From Diphasiastrum complanatum (taxonomy: Eukaryota > Streptophyta > Lycopodiopsida > Lycopodiales > Lycopodiaceae): a stretch of DNA of 64,000 nt. The stretch is taken from positions 4,372,014 to 4,436,013 of the forward strand of contig CM055096.1 of NCBI GenBank assembly GCA_029204225.1, in the 5' to 3' direction. The notes below the pieces were generated by a model. It had not been told where the DNA came from, made no database searches, and saw only the letters and a list, made by a program, of their open reading frames with translations. Shown one piece after another: positions 34,300 through 50,100 of the stretch. How positions within the stretch are numbered: position 1 is the first letter of the stretch; the number at the start of each line of letters is the position of its first letter. A program made the translations under genes and the position numbers.

Positions 34300-35715
34300 G
34301 CTGTTCAGTAACTCGTGTTAGAGCAGTGGGTGTAATGAGGGGGTTTTTTCTGATATTTCATCAAAATGCACTTAGGGTTAGGGTTTGCTAGGTCTAGGTT
34401 TTTTTGAGAAAAAAATGCCCTTGCCTAACCTAAAGAATGGGATACAAGGGCAAGTGGTATAGCCCTTAACTTTCAAACCAGAAGTCAAGGCTGGATCTTC
34501 TTATCCTAAAACCACGCACTCGTTTGGAATTCTTGGCCACACGTCTTTTTCTTTTTTTCCCTTTGTGTGCTTGAGTAACTTGGGATGTTATGTGATAAGC
34601 AATGCTTAAATTTTTGTTTTGCCTAGTAGAACTAAAACTAATACCCTTACATGATGTGTTGGTGGTGGGTACTCGTGAAAATAGTGCGCATGTGTTGGTG
34701 CGTGTTGTTGGATCCTTGCACCTAGCAGATGTCTGTGCCCTAGTGGATTTTTCACGAGTATTGAAATGGCTTAGGCAACAACTTGGGTAGCGTTGACATG
34801 TGTCGCATCAGATGTGCAGATGTGCGCCAGACCTAAATGCACCCCACATGCCATGCGTGCTTGCAAGGCCCATTGGGGTGGGATACTGCATCCCCTCCGT
34901 TTGCATAAACCAAAAGCCAATGCTTAAATTGAATCATCATACTCTTTGAATCTTTAGATATGCCTTGTCAACCAATAGCTATAGGCTTCAAATGGCATTT
35001 GGTGTGGCAACTAAGATTCGAGCCTCTACTTTTGTGAGTGTCTTGTCATGCTCTTATCATAACTCGGCAACTTAAAAGGAGCACACATAAACTTTTAAGC
35101 ATTGAGCAATGGGTTCAAAAACAACATCTTGTGTTCCCCCCTCCCTCCCTTTGGCTTTTTCCCTTCTATTTTGATGTTTAAAAGCAACGTTCTCAAAGGT
35201 GCCGAACAAAAATCACTTAAAACATTTATGATTGTATTGCATATGAGCTAGCACATTTGCAAGTGAGATTCATGTCGAGCCTATAGATGGGGGTTTTTTG
35301 AGCTTACATGTGAGCACACACATAGATTTTGTTTATGAGCACTCAATCTCAAATATCGTTTTTGTTATTGAATTAAACATAAGATTCGCCACATGTCATT
35401 CTTAGAGCGCACACGATCTCTTGTCACTCCTCTCAAATTACAACATAAAAAGTTTGGTGCCTAGGTGCAATAAATAGTAGGGAATTACAACAATAGCAAC
35501 CAAACAAGACCTAACATCCTATTGAGATGAAAAGCATCGAAGGCTTTACAACACAAAATATCAAGCCATGCAAGAAGCTAGTGCAAAAATACAAGAATTA
35601 TGTTGTCTACATGAAGAGTAATATGCAAAACCTAACCAAGTGAGAAGCCAAAGCATGTAGTATAGGAACTTAGGATGTCCTACCTCCAAGATGCTAAGAT
35701 TATTGATTTGGACGA

Positions 35716-36213
35716 TGTTACATACCCATAATGGCACATAACAGGTTACCTGAGGTGACAATCTCATTTATGGGGAAGAACGCTGGTTTGGAGCTATAGG
35801 TCTTTTGATGTCAATGTCCTACTGGCGCGAGGTGACCCTGTGTTATGGACCCGCGTTAGTGTGCACACTGACGCGCAACTGACGCATGTCGTTGATCATG
35901 TGTGACTGCTATGGTTGGAGATGATCCCACCTAGATTATATATATAGAGGTGAATCTCCATGAGCGTGTCATTCATTCTCTCCTGGAAAAGCTCTTCCAC
36001 TAGTGGTCAAGTCAGGACGATCATCTAGGCCTCGGGATGTAGATAGGCAAGGGTCAAGGGTAAGCTTGCTTGAAGGTGATCTATGGCTCTAGTGCACGGG
36101 GGAGATGTGGCAGTACTTCTATGGATGGGCTGTAACGTAGTGTTCGTCACATGATTGTGTATTAGCCATGACTAGATTCAACGATGGGGATTCTAACATT
36201 TGGTATCAAAGCC
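35716..36213 (+). mobile_element. Gypsy LTR (35716-36198) with PBS
   Basis: Starts TGTTACATACCCATAA and ends GGGATTCTAACA, 483 bp with TGTTA/TAACA ends. Two bases later TGGTATCAAAGCC (36201-36213) is the tRNA-Met-type primer site. A TATATATATAGAGGTG box lies near 35940. Start wording, length and PBS resemble the gypsy LTR at 28.5-29.0 kb, so the two belong to related families, here in plus orientation. Confidence 0.7.
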
Positions 36214-36805
36214 ACCGATCATTGTGAATAAGGTGCTATCACTTCAATTTAGATATTGGTTGGTTTAAACTTCCTGTTGATATGCTTAGTATTCATGGTT
36301 TGATTACTATGAAGAAACTTTGTTTTTTGTTCTCTCAAAATCCGACATTGTTTGGATAGGTTTTGGGCCTTGTATGCATGCTAAGAGGCTTGTTTTTTAC
36401 AATTTTTCCGGTTCTTTGATAGTCGTTGAGGTTGCAGATATTATTAAGTCATTTATGAAAACCTGAATGTCAAAAAAAGCACACATAACCATCAAAAAAT
36501 TTCTGTTTTCTAACAGTTGTGAAAATAGCCCATAAGAATTGTTTTTCGACGGAAGCCAAAAGACAAAAAGGAAAAAAAAAATTGGCAATTTTTGTATCTG
36601 TCTAATTTGCCACCCATCGAGGCCAAAAGAGAAGGAAATTGGTGTGGGTGAGGGGTAAAGGCTCCACTCTCATCATTGAGGAGCTTGTTTTGTTCGAGCC
36701 TCCTTGAGTTGAGCTCTCAAGCTTCCTAAGCCAATTTGTAGCCAAGCTCTTTCCATTTCTTCCTTCAAATTTAGCTTAGTACACAATGGACCACGGTACC
36801 TCACT

Positions 36806-37095
36806 ATGCCCTCGGGTGAAGAACCATCTTCACCACCCCCTCCTCTTGAGCTAAACTCCGCCCAGCTTGTACAGGTCTTAAACTTTCCCCGGAACCAAAT
36901 CATGGAAATACAATCTAAGCATGTCGCAGCCGAGCAAGAGTGGCGTTCTTCGACCTTCATGTGCTCCATGTCAATCTGGAATTTTTTTCAGGAGAAAAGA
37001 AAGACCGAGATACTGACATTGTAATTTCATGGTTGGATCGATGGAACAGTCATTTTCCCATGCATGATTCAGGACTATTCCATGTCCTTAGTTGA
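36806..37095 (+). pseudogene. gypsy gag N-terminal remnant
   Basis: Reads MPSGEEPSSPPPPLELNSAQ, IMEIQSKHVAAEQEW, then after a small frame change GEKKDRDTDIV and ISWLDRWNSHFPMHD before a TGA near 37093. This parallels the gag at 26.7 kb (SKHERAEAEIR, GEKKDRHQDVV, WLDRWTSHFSMHD). With the LTR and PBS at 35.7-36.2 kb it makes the 5' part of a related element; the rest of gag and all of pol are gone. Confidence 0.75.
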
Positions 37096-37099
37096 ATAT

Positions 37100-38189
37100 G
37101 GTCATCACATTCTTTCTCCCTAAAATTGGTTCTGTCCTCAGAACGAAAAAAAGAATACATGAAATTCTTCCTTAAGCTTTCAACTTTTAATCAGGAATGA
37201 TTATAAGTAGTCTGATCTATCCTTTTGAATAAGTACTCAAAGACTCAATGATTCTACAATTGCTTGACTCTACACAGGAGCACCAACTCAAAATCCAGAG
37301 ATACACTAAGCAATAAAATACTCCAAACGGGTTGATCTTCTCCAAATAAAAGTTCATCACCTTTATGTAATCCCTATTACATGAACCTCTGGGTGAATTA
37401 ACTCTTTATTCCAGAGATCAAGTCCAAAAGCTAAAGAAATTCCATTGTTTTGATAGTCTAAATCTTATCCACAATTTCTTATAGATATTAGTGTTTCTTG
37501 GTACAAATATTCTTAGAATATCCAAAATATTCTAAAATACAACAATTCAATCAACTAAAATCTCTAGGAGATCCATCAAGTCTCAGACAATTATAACTCA
37601 GTCCAGAGTACTGCAGTTACTCTAACGAGTTATTAGCCTCATTTCTAGCATCACATGCAAGAAATCAGCAATCCATCTGAATCTCAATAAATTCAATTGT
37701 CTCCTATTATTCCAGAGATATAGATTGAACTTGTACACAAACACATATAGAATACATTCTGTAACATATTACCATCCACTAAGGTAAGCAAAACTCTTGA
37801 TAAGCAAAAACGCTTCACTTTACGATATATGCTTGTGAGATCCATGGGACTCAATAAAAAACTAGAATAAAGAGATTCAAAACATTGATCTGAATTATTA
37901 CTCAATTAATAGATCAAAAATTAATCGTCACACTTAATAATCATTACAATTCCTTATAATTCTCTGACAAAAATTAAGTATTTGCTTATCAATCATAAAT
38001 ATTTAGATTCGTATGATTTGTTAATCATAATTTTCTGGAATCCAGAATCATAATCACTACAGGATAATGGAGTACATGTCCAACATAACTCAGTAAGAAT
38101 CATTCCAAAATCTTTCCCGAAAAATACTGGATTTTAGAAATATTTTTCCAAACTGAATTCTCTAACATAAGTGTTACATATTCAAGTTG
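37100..38189. other. AT-rich, no recognisable gene
   Basis: No coding domain. Composition and wording resemble 42.6-44.3 kb on the far side of the second gypsy element, so both may be parts of one older unit split by that insertion; this is only an impression. Confidence 0.35.
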
Positions 38190-38629
38190 TGTTGGTAGAT
38201 TCCAAGGAATCCCCAAGATGCCGAGCCGAGTTGTATGAAGAGCACCTCTCACCCTAGACCGAGGAGGTCTCGGAAGGAAGAGAAGAGGTAGAAGATGAGA
38301 GCCGAGAAATACTAGCTAGGTATACAATTCTACGTTATGTGAGCCTCATGGTGAATCCCAAAGAAGGAATGACCATGTAGGAGCTAGTATCATTTATAGA
38401 CATTGTAATAAATGTAGACCCCTCTTAAATAAATTAGAGTGAGCCACCCTTTGAGGGTGACCTCTAGTGGAAGGGCTGATTCCACTTGGAATTTGTAGAT
38501 TAGTGGAATTGCCACTTAGGCTCCACATGGGTAGCCTCCTGGTCTATTTAAGAGACCCCCTCTCTTGTGAGGAAGCTTTACTTGTAATGTCATTTGCTCT
38601 TGTTGAATAAAGAAGATCCTCCACTAGTT

Positions 38630-39035
38630 CTTGGCATACCGAAGCCATAACTCAATTCTCAACCGAGTATTTTGTTAGAATCTCAACCGAGTCTCTCTGT
38701 TACGGTCTCAACCGAGCTTCATGATCAAATCTCAACCGACTCATTTTTGTCAGCCCGAGTCTCTCCGTTAAGATCTCGATTGAGTCTCTCCGTTAAGATC
38801 TCGACCGAGTCTCTCTGTTAAGATCTCGACCGAATCTCTCTGTTACAGTCTCGACCGAGCATTTCTGTCAGATCTCGACCGAAGCCATAACTCATATCTC
38901 GACCGAGTATTTTTGTTGAGATCTCAACCGACGCCATACTTCAGATCTCAACCGAGTATTTGCAGTGTCACCTCAACCGAACCCATTTTTTTCAAATCTC
39001 GACCGAGTCATTGCATTGTAGTCTTGACCGAGTCG
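38630..39035 (+). repeat. CTCGACCGAG minisatellite
   Basis: About fifteen diverged units of 22-30 bp with core ATCTC(A/G)ACCGAGT, separated by CTCTCTGTTA or CATTTTTGTCA spacers. It probably lies within the LTR or leader of the gypsy element that follows. The TTAAGATCTCGACCG form also occurs inverted at 9.4 kb. Confidence 0.92.
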
Positions 39036-39476
39036 AGTTTATTGGAAGTCAACTCTACATTTGACTAGACCTTACCACTAGCCAAAGGCCACAACTATCA
39101 ACTAAGTCCTTTTGCAATACCACTACCTTGAATATTGTGCCATTTGGATATATACAAACCACTACACTTTGATTAAAATACCTTGATATATTTTAAATCC
39201 AGAGTGTTTTCAAAAAAAAAAAAACACACACAAGAGTCCAAGAAGCCCAAATACCCAATCCTAAGGTACTCTAGACTTTCAATATGGATCGTCCTTACGA
39301 TCCAAATTCCACAAAGGATTATCCACCGGAGATGATCTCTCCCTCCACAAAACAAGTTAGATAAAATAGGTACTCTCAAATGAAAATCACAAATCCATGA
39401 GCCATCCACCAACCCATTCGAGAGATGGGGACCTATGAGAGCTGAAGTTGCATATGACTGACCACACACAGAGTCC

Positions 39477-40640
39477 ATGCTCATCATCTGGTTCCTAGTT
39501 GGAATCCCGAGATGGATTAGACGTGAACTTCGATCTAATGATGAATACACATCATTAAAACAAGTCATGTCTGATGCCATCCGAGAAGAAGATGAGGGAT
39601 CGGATGTTGATGAACCTCGAGAACGGAGAGCACACCGTGCTATCCATGACTCTAAACCAAATGATGAAGCTCGAGAACAATTATGGAAAACACAGATGGA
39701 GTTGCTTATCCAGCAACACCAACAACAAATGGAGAAACTCACGAAAGAGTTTCAAAATATCCTTAAGTCTATATAGAACTCCATGCCAGGTCAGTTATCC
39801 ATTGGCCAGATCCATCATAGATGGGATAATACCTAGTGCCCTCATTGTAGGAGTGCACACATTGGCAATGAGTGTCCATCATACCAACTGGTCCCAGATA
39901 CTTCCTTGATTAAATGTGACATCTGTGACTTTATGGGCCATACCTCATTCTACTGCTACTACAATCCGAAAAACCAGCATCATGACCAATCAGGAGGCCA
40001 ATATCAGCCCCTAGAAATTCATTTTTTTCATGGAACCCATCATATCCATATCCTTTACGAAACAATCCACAAGTTCATATCCAAGAGTTGCCTAGACAAG
40101 CCAAACACGAAACTTAGCCTCAACTGGCACTCTTAGGTCCACCTCCAAGGGGCCATCCAGACGTAGGAGCCCAAAGACATCGACCATAAAGAATCTACTC
40201 AGACCCATCTTGTCGATCACTCCTATGATCAAACATACCATCACGATACCACATCCACTTCTGGTAGTTCAACACACTATCATGAAGATACCTCATGCTC
40301 GTGCAAACGAGATGAGTATTCCACAAACCCATAAAATCTAGGACAGCTAGCCATCCAAGATGGGTATGCAATTACCATGGGACCCATGAGCAATAGATGT
40401 TTCATCTGTGGCAAAATGGGACATTTTATGGTCGACTGCAAAGTGAAAAACCAATACCATGCTGAATGTCCAAACTGTGTTCGAAAACACAATTTCAAGG
40501 ATTGTCCAAAGCAACCTAACAGGATCCTCTCAACACGACATATCTCATCAGAACCTGTTAGAGTCCTTACTAGAGCTCAACGCCAAAACCAACAATAGCA
40601 GCAAAACCTCAAAAAACCAGCTAACCATACGGGAAGCTCC
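39477..40640 (+). pseudogene. gypsy gag with zinc knuckles
   Basis: Broken frames with a Gln-rich helical region (LIQQHQQQMEKLTKEFQN), then CPHCRSAHIGNECPSYQ and CDICDFMGHTSFYC, and, 450 bp on, CFICGKMGHFMVDCKVKN and CPNCVRKHNFKDCPKQP. Several tandem CCHC-type fingers of this kind are typical of the nucleocapsid part of certain gypsy lineages. In-frame stops separate the pieces. Confidence 0.75.
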
Positions 40641-40832
40641 TTGATAGCTTCCACTTTACCAAGAGATTACCTAGACCCACGCACGGAACAAAGGCAATAC
40701 CACGAATTTCGAGATGAGTTTTTGTAGGAGGAACAAAAAACAGATGGTTCGTTATCTGCTCCAATCCTCGAAAAAGAGCAACCCCTACAGGGACTCGAAG
40801 TATTATCCAAACTTTTGTAGGCTCAAATCACA

Positions 40833-41340
40833 ATGTCGTTCCATAGCGCAATGAAATATTTTACTCGTCTCCAACGTTATATCCATCAAAGTTTTCAGCT
40901 GCCCACAATTCCAAATGAACAGCAAAAACCATACGAGATTCCAAAAATTCCTCATATTCCCATGAATCTGATGAATATAGGTGTTGCTAAGGGGACTAAC
41001 ATCATCTTACCTATGTCCTATAAACATTATCCAGCGGTATTCGTTATCCTTGATAGTGGATCAGGCGTAAACATCATGGCCTTGTCACTAGCAAAGTCAT
41101 GGGGGTTCAATACCTTAGATCAGCCACGTTACAAACTTCGTATAGCCGATGAGTGAGTAACCGACCCTGTAGGTCACTTATCGCATATACCAGTCTGTAT
41201 TGCAGGAGTCAAGTTTACCATCGATTGCGTCATTCTTGATCTACCTAATGATGCAAATACACATAAACTCCTTCTTGGCACACCCTGGCTATAGATGGCA
41301 GGCGTTGTCCAAGACTGGAAGTGTAGCAAATAACCTTTGG
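40833..41340 (+). pseudogene. gypsy aspartic protease
   Basis: VFVILDSGSGVNIMALSLAK contains the DSG catalytic site of retropepsins (usual form DSGS/DTGA), followed by WGFNTLDQPRYKLRIADE, a TGA, and the flap and second-strand region IDCVILDLPN and KLLLGTPWL. Inactive because of stops at about 41156 and 41295. Confidence 0.8.
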
Positions 41341-42239
41341 CAACAACGAAAAATGAGTAACTATTGACTCAAATGGCCACGTAAAGCCCGCCAAAGTTTA
41401 TGACGATTGGTCATCAACCACATATGACCAATAGTGTTCAAATCCAACCAAAAGGACACTATACAAGATCAACGAATATTATAAATTGGGGTCAAGCACT
41501 AGCCATTGTAGATTGTGTTATTCCAACAGATGTTGAATAGAAACCGCCGTAGAAGAACCATCTTTATGGACATTGATACGCCCATCATTCCTCTCATGAT
41601 GATCGACCCAAATCCTATAGCTTGGTGCCCGGGAGAACCCAGTGTCTCTACCGCCCATGTTTCGGAAGACGACATTCTTTCGATGAATGGTGATGAAATG
41701 ACTAACGAACATGTGCTCCTTCATCTAGATGAAAAACGTTATTCACTGAAATCCATTCCATAGGAGATTAAGTCGCCAGGGCCTTTGGCTCATGTGCAAC
41801 TCACCTCCAACACAACGACTTATTGACCTAAACCAAAAGTCTACAAATGAGAGATGTATCTAGATGAAGTCTGTGATACAGTAGACGAAGAATTAATTCA
41901 AGAGGCAACCACACTGCCTCCCCAACAAACCAAAAACCTTGGTTCCAAAAACATCAAGTCATCGACACAAAATTAGCCTAGCGACAAAAACAGATGCGTG
42001 AAAAGGTTAAGCAACCAATCAAGCCATTGTCCGAACATCACAAAGACATCCTCCGATCAAGCTTCCACATCTGGTAGCACATCCACATAGATGATTTCCA
42101 AAGTCCCAAAAAACTTTGTGGAACCTCCATTTGATTTCCCAAGCAAGTTCAAGGACTTGACACTTGATGACGTCGTCATCCAATTGCCACAACCACAACG
42201 GGAACCTACAAAATTTTCCAATCCTTTGAAGGACCAGCC

Positions 42240-42541
42240 AAAACCATAGAGCTAAATCTTAAAGATCCTGAGGAGGACATAGATCGCATTGTTCACGTCG
42301 GAGCCCACCTCTCGCCAGGTCTACTTTTTGATCTGGAGACCTTACTCCGCAAGTACAGAGATGTATTTTCATGGAATTATACTGAAATGAAGGGGGTCTC
42401 TCCTAAAGTAGCGGTCCATACCATATCATTAGAGGAGAATGCAAAGCCTATTCGGACTAAGCCGTATAGATGTAACCCTGTTTATCATGAGCGGATCGAT
42501 AAAGATATTAAGAAATTGTTGGACGCTGGCTTTATAATCTA
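42240..42541 (+). pseudogene. gypsy reverse transcriptase, first part
   Basis: An open stretch of about 100 codons reads VHVGAHLSPGLLFDLETLL, RKYRDVFSWNYTEMKGV and KPYRCNPVYHERIDKDIKKL up to LLDAGFI and a stop. This is the conserved lead-in to gypsy RT; the catalytic palm is missing because sequence similarity ends at 42541. Confidence 0.85.
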
Positions 42542-42559
42542 AGTGCATTGCTATTTTCT

Positions 42560-47184
<4,625 letters not shown>

Positions 47185-50100
47185 TCAGTAACTATCATCC
47201 TCCTCGTCAGCTGCTAACAGCTCCTCATTATACTTTACAGCTTCCAGCTTCGGCTTTTGTGCAATGAGGGTATGTGCTGGTGCCCCTTTCAACAGCAAGA
47301 CAACTTCTCGCATAGTCGGCCGTTTTTCGGGATTGGACTGAGCACACAAAGAAGCGATTTGAATCATTCTTCTCACTTCGTCCTGATTGATCCTTTCCTG
47401 CAATTTTGGGTCTAGCAATGCTTGTAGTTTTCCTTGGTAAACCAAAGGTACTGCCCATTCGACAATTGTCCGCTTTTCACCATTTCCCATCTTTTCTATC
47501 GGTTTCTTTCCACTTATAATCTCGAGCAACAGAATTCCAAAACTATATACGTCACAGCTTTCAGATACCCTTCCCCACATTGCGTACTCAGGTGCGAGAT
47601 AGCCGACTGTTCCCTTCACCCGAGTTGTTACATGTGTCACACCATCGGGCATAAACTTGGCAAAACCAAAGTCAGAAACTTTAGCTTCATAGTTTGAATC
47701 CAGTAGCACATTGCTCGCCTTTACATCCCTATGAATTATATGTGGAACAGCGTAATGATGTAAATACCTGCAACAAATTCAAATATGTCAGACCTTATCA
47801 TGAGAAGTGTTGGAAATTAACTCTTCCTCGATATTCTGCAAAAGACCCGAGAGGCTGATATGGATCCTACATCTATTGATCATAACCTATCCAGAATGAT
47901 AAGCAGAAGCATATATGTAAAACATCACACTTTTGACACATTTTAAAGCGACAGTAATCAAAGTAGAACCTAGCTACTCGTTGTACTGTGAATGTTTCTT
48001 ACCTATTTGAGTAAAGTACAGTAGCTACCTACATGATAGGTTGATTTCAATAGTAGACCCACAATCCACTCAGATCTCTGAAGGAGAAATTCCTTCCTAG
48101 ATATATACATGCTTGTGTTATCACAAATCTCACGCTCACCCTGACGTTTGAAACCGTGCCAAAAATATACAGCCTTTTCTTACCCATCACTAGCAGACCC
48201 AAACCCTTATGATCCTCAATGTTGACAGTAGTAACCAATGTCTCCTTCCACATTTGCTCAAGCTTCGAAGCTGTTATTGAAAGGTTTTCTCCTATCAACA
48301 CGCCCATTCTTAGAGCTACATATATGGCAAAGTTTCTATATATACCTGATTCCCACATTTACGATGGTAATCGATTTTGTTGCTTGATGTGGTCACGGAC
48401 TTGTAGAAATCAGTATGCAGATCTGTTCAGCAAGCCAGATAATTAGAGTCTTAAGTCATGACAAACCTCCAAATTATGCTGAGCTTCATTTACAGTGCTT
48501 CTATGGCGATAATACAGTGTCGTCAAACATATGCCCTTGAAGATGCTCACACAAAGAGAATAATAATACTCCCAAAAATAAAATCCTTTCGCCAAAATAT
48601 GTTAGGTAGCAGGCACCCACATTGGTAACTGGCATGCTCAGTGTGGGTGCCTAATGTGAAAAAAGGACTGATGTTCTGGACGAAAAGACTAGATTGAATC
48701 AGCTAGAAATTGTGTTGAAGGCTTGACAAGCTCAATTTGGACTTTCAATATCGTGCTTGAACAACAAGAGAAAAACCTAGAAGAAGGCCTATAGAATTAT
48801 CAATGTAAGGGGCCGTAACAATACAGGAGGTCTAAACCTAGCATTGTATTTACGAAGACGAAAAGCAATAGTTGACTGTAAGAGTTGAGATTATTGTCTT
48901 GATTGGAGTGGTTGCATAAATAAACCATATAGAGTAATTGGAAGGCGATTGAATAGACAAAAAAACTTCCTCACAGTTACAAGCAAAACATCACATGAAG
49001 CAGTAAAATAGACATAAGCACTAAAAATAGAAAAACAGTTTATACCAGTCTCCACAAGCATCATGATAATAACTTATAGCTGGTGAGGAGACCCAGCGAA
49101 TTAGAACATGGGAGAGCCCAATAAGATTTGAGTAAGTTCATACAACTGTCAGGTCACTATCTATAAAGACCAAGTGACATCAAGTCCTACTTCTAACATG
49201 GCCCAAGATGCCCAATCTCATTGTCTACTGCTGTCAAATAATGATAAATGAAGCGCTGGAGAATGAGTGCTATGTCTGTAATGCTGATTACTCTCCCTGC
49301 TCTTCAAAAGGCAATGTCCCTAGTATCAATACAAAGAAAATGCTGCTGCCAAAAAATAAAATAGCTGCAAAAATGCATACATTCAAAAAGATGTTGCAGC
49401 ATAGTTCCAAAGAACAGCACCTACATGTATAATATGAGCAAGCACAACAGAAAGCCTCTTCTATATTCAATGAAATGCCATGCCAACCTAATAGACCCAA
49501 GTAGAAGTAAATAGCACTATACTCTCAATGATAGTCCAAGAAGAAGTGATAGACCATGCCTGCCAGTTAGGTAGTATAATACGAGGGACATAAAGCACAT
49601 AGAACCACTAATAAATCACATGTTATCTGAATATCTAAAAGTAACTGCAACAAGTGGCTTAGAGAATGCAACCCATAAGTCTCATACTGGACATTGATTG
49701 CAAAATAGAAGGTCATGTTTGATGAAACCCTGCATATTGAAATACCATAAAAGTAAGCCCCTCAACACAAAAGAGTCCATGAAGCCCAAATCATTGATCA
49801 AACGAACGGGCCTGCTGACTGAAGTTGTGTAACGAGTGGACCACGGTCATGTATCAGAACCACCAGAGCCACCAGGGTCCAGAACCACCAAGGAAATATG
49901 GATCTCTATCTGAACTGCAAGAGCCAGAGTCGAATAAAAGAACTAGTGGTTGCAACAAGAAGCTGTGACTATGTACCTCATCAAGAACGAAAGTTGACTT
50001 AAAAAACTAGTCATGATAAATTGGTGCTCTGCATCTCGATGTAACTAAAGCTAAGTTGGCTATAGTAAGCTACACTAAGAACTGCTCTTAAGTAATTGAT

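Larger units (their letters stand above)
38190..42541 (+). mobile_element. Second Ty3/gypsy remnant, plus strand
   Basis: From a TGTTGGTAGATT start come an LTR-like region with a TTGAATAAAG box near 38605, a minisatellite, gag with two zinc-finger clusters, aspartic protease, and the beginning of reverse transcriptase, which stops abruptly at about 42541. No clear PBS or LTR 3' border could be fixed. Gag and pol carry many stops and frame changes. The two-knuckle gag and pol spacer separate it from the gypsy element at 23-29 kb. Confidence 0.8.

Noticed and set aside
36673-36969. 98-codon minus-strand ORF
   Set aside because: It is the shadow of the gypsy gag remnant read in the plus direction.
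39173-39742. 189-codon minus-strand ORF
   Set aside because: Lies opposite the gag start of the second gypsy element; composition follows that coding strand and no domain is seen.
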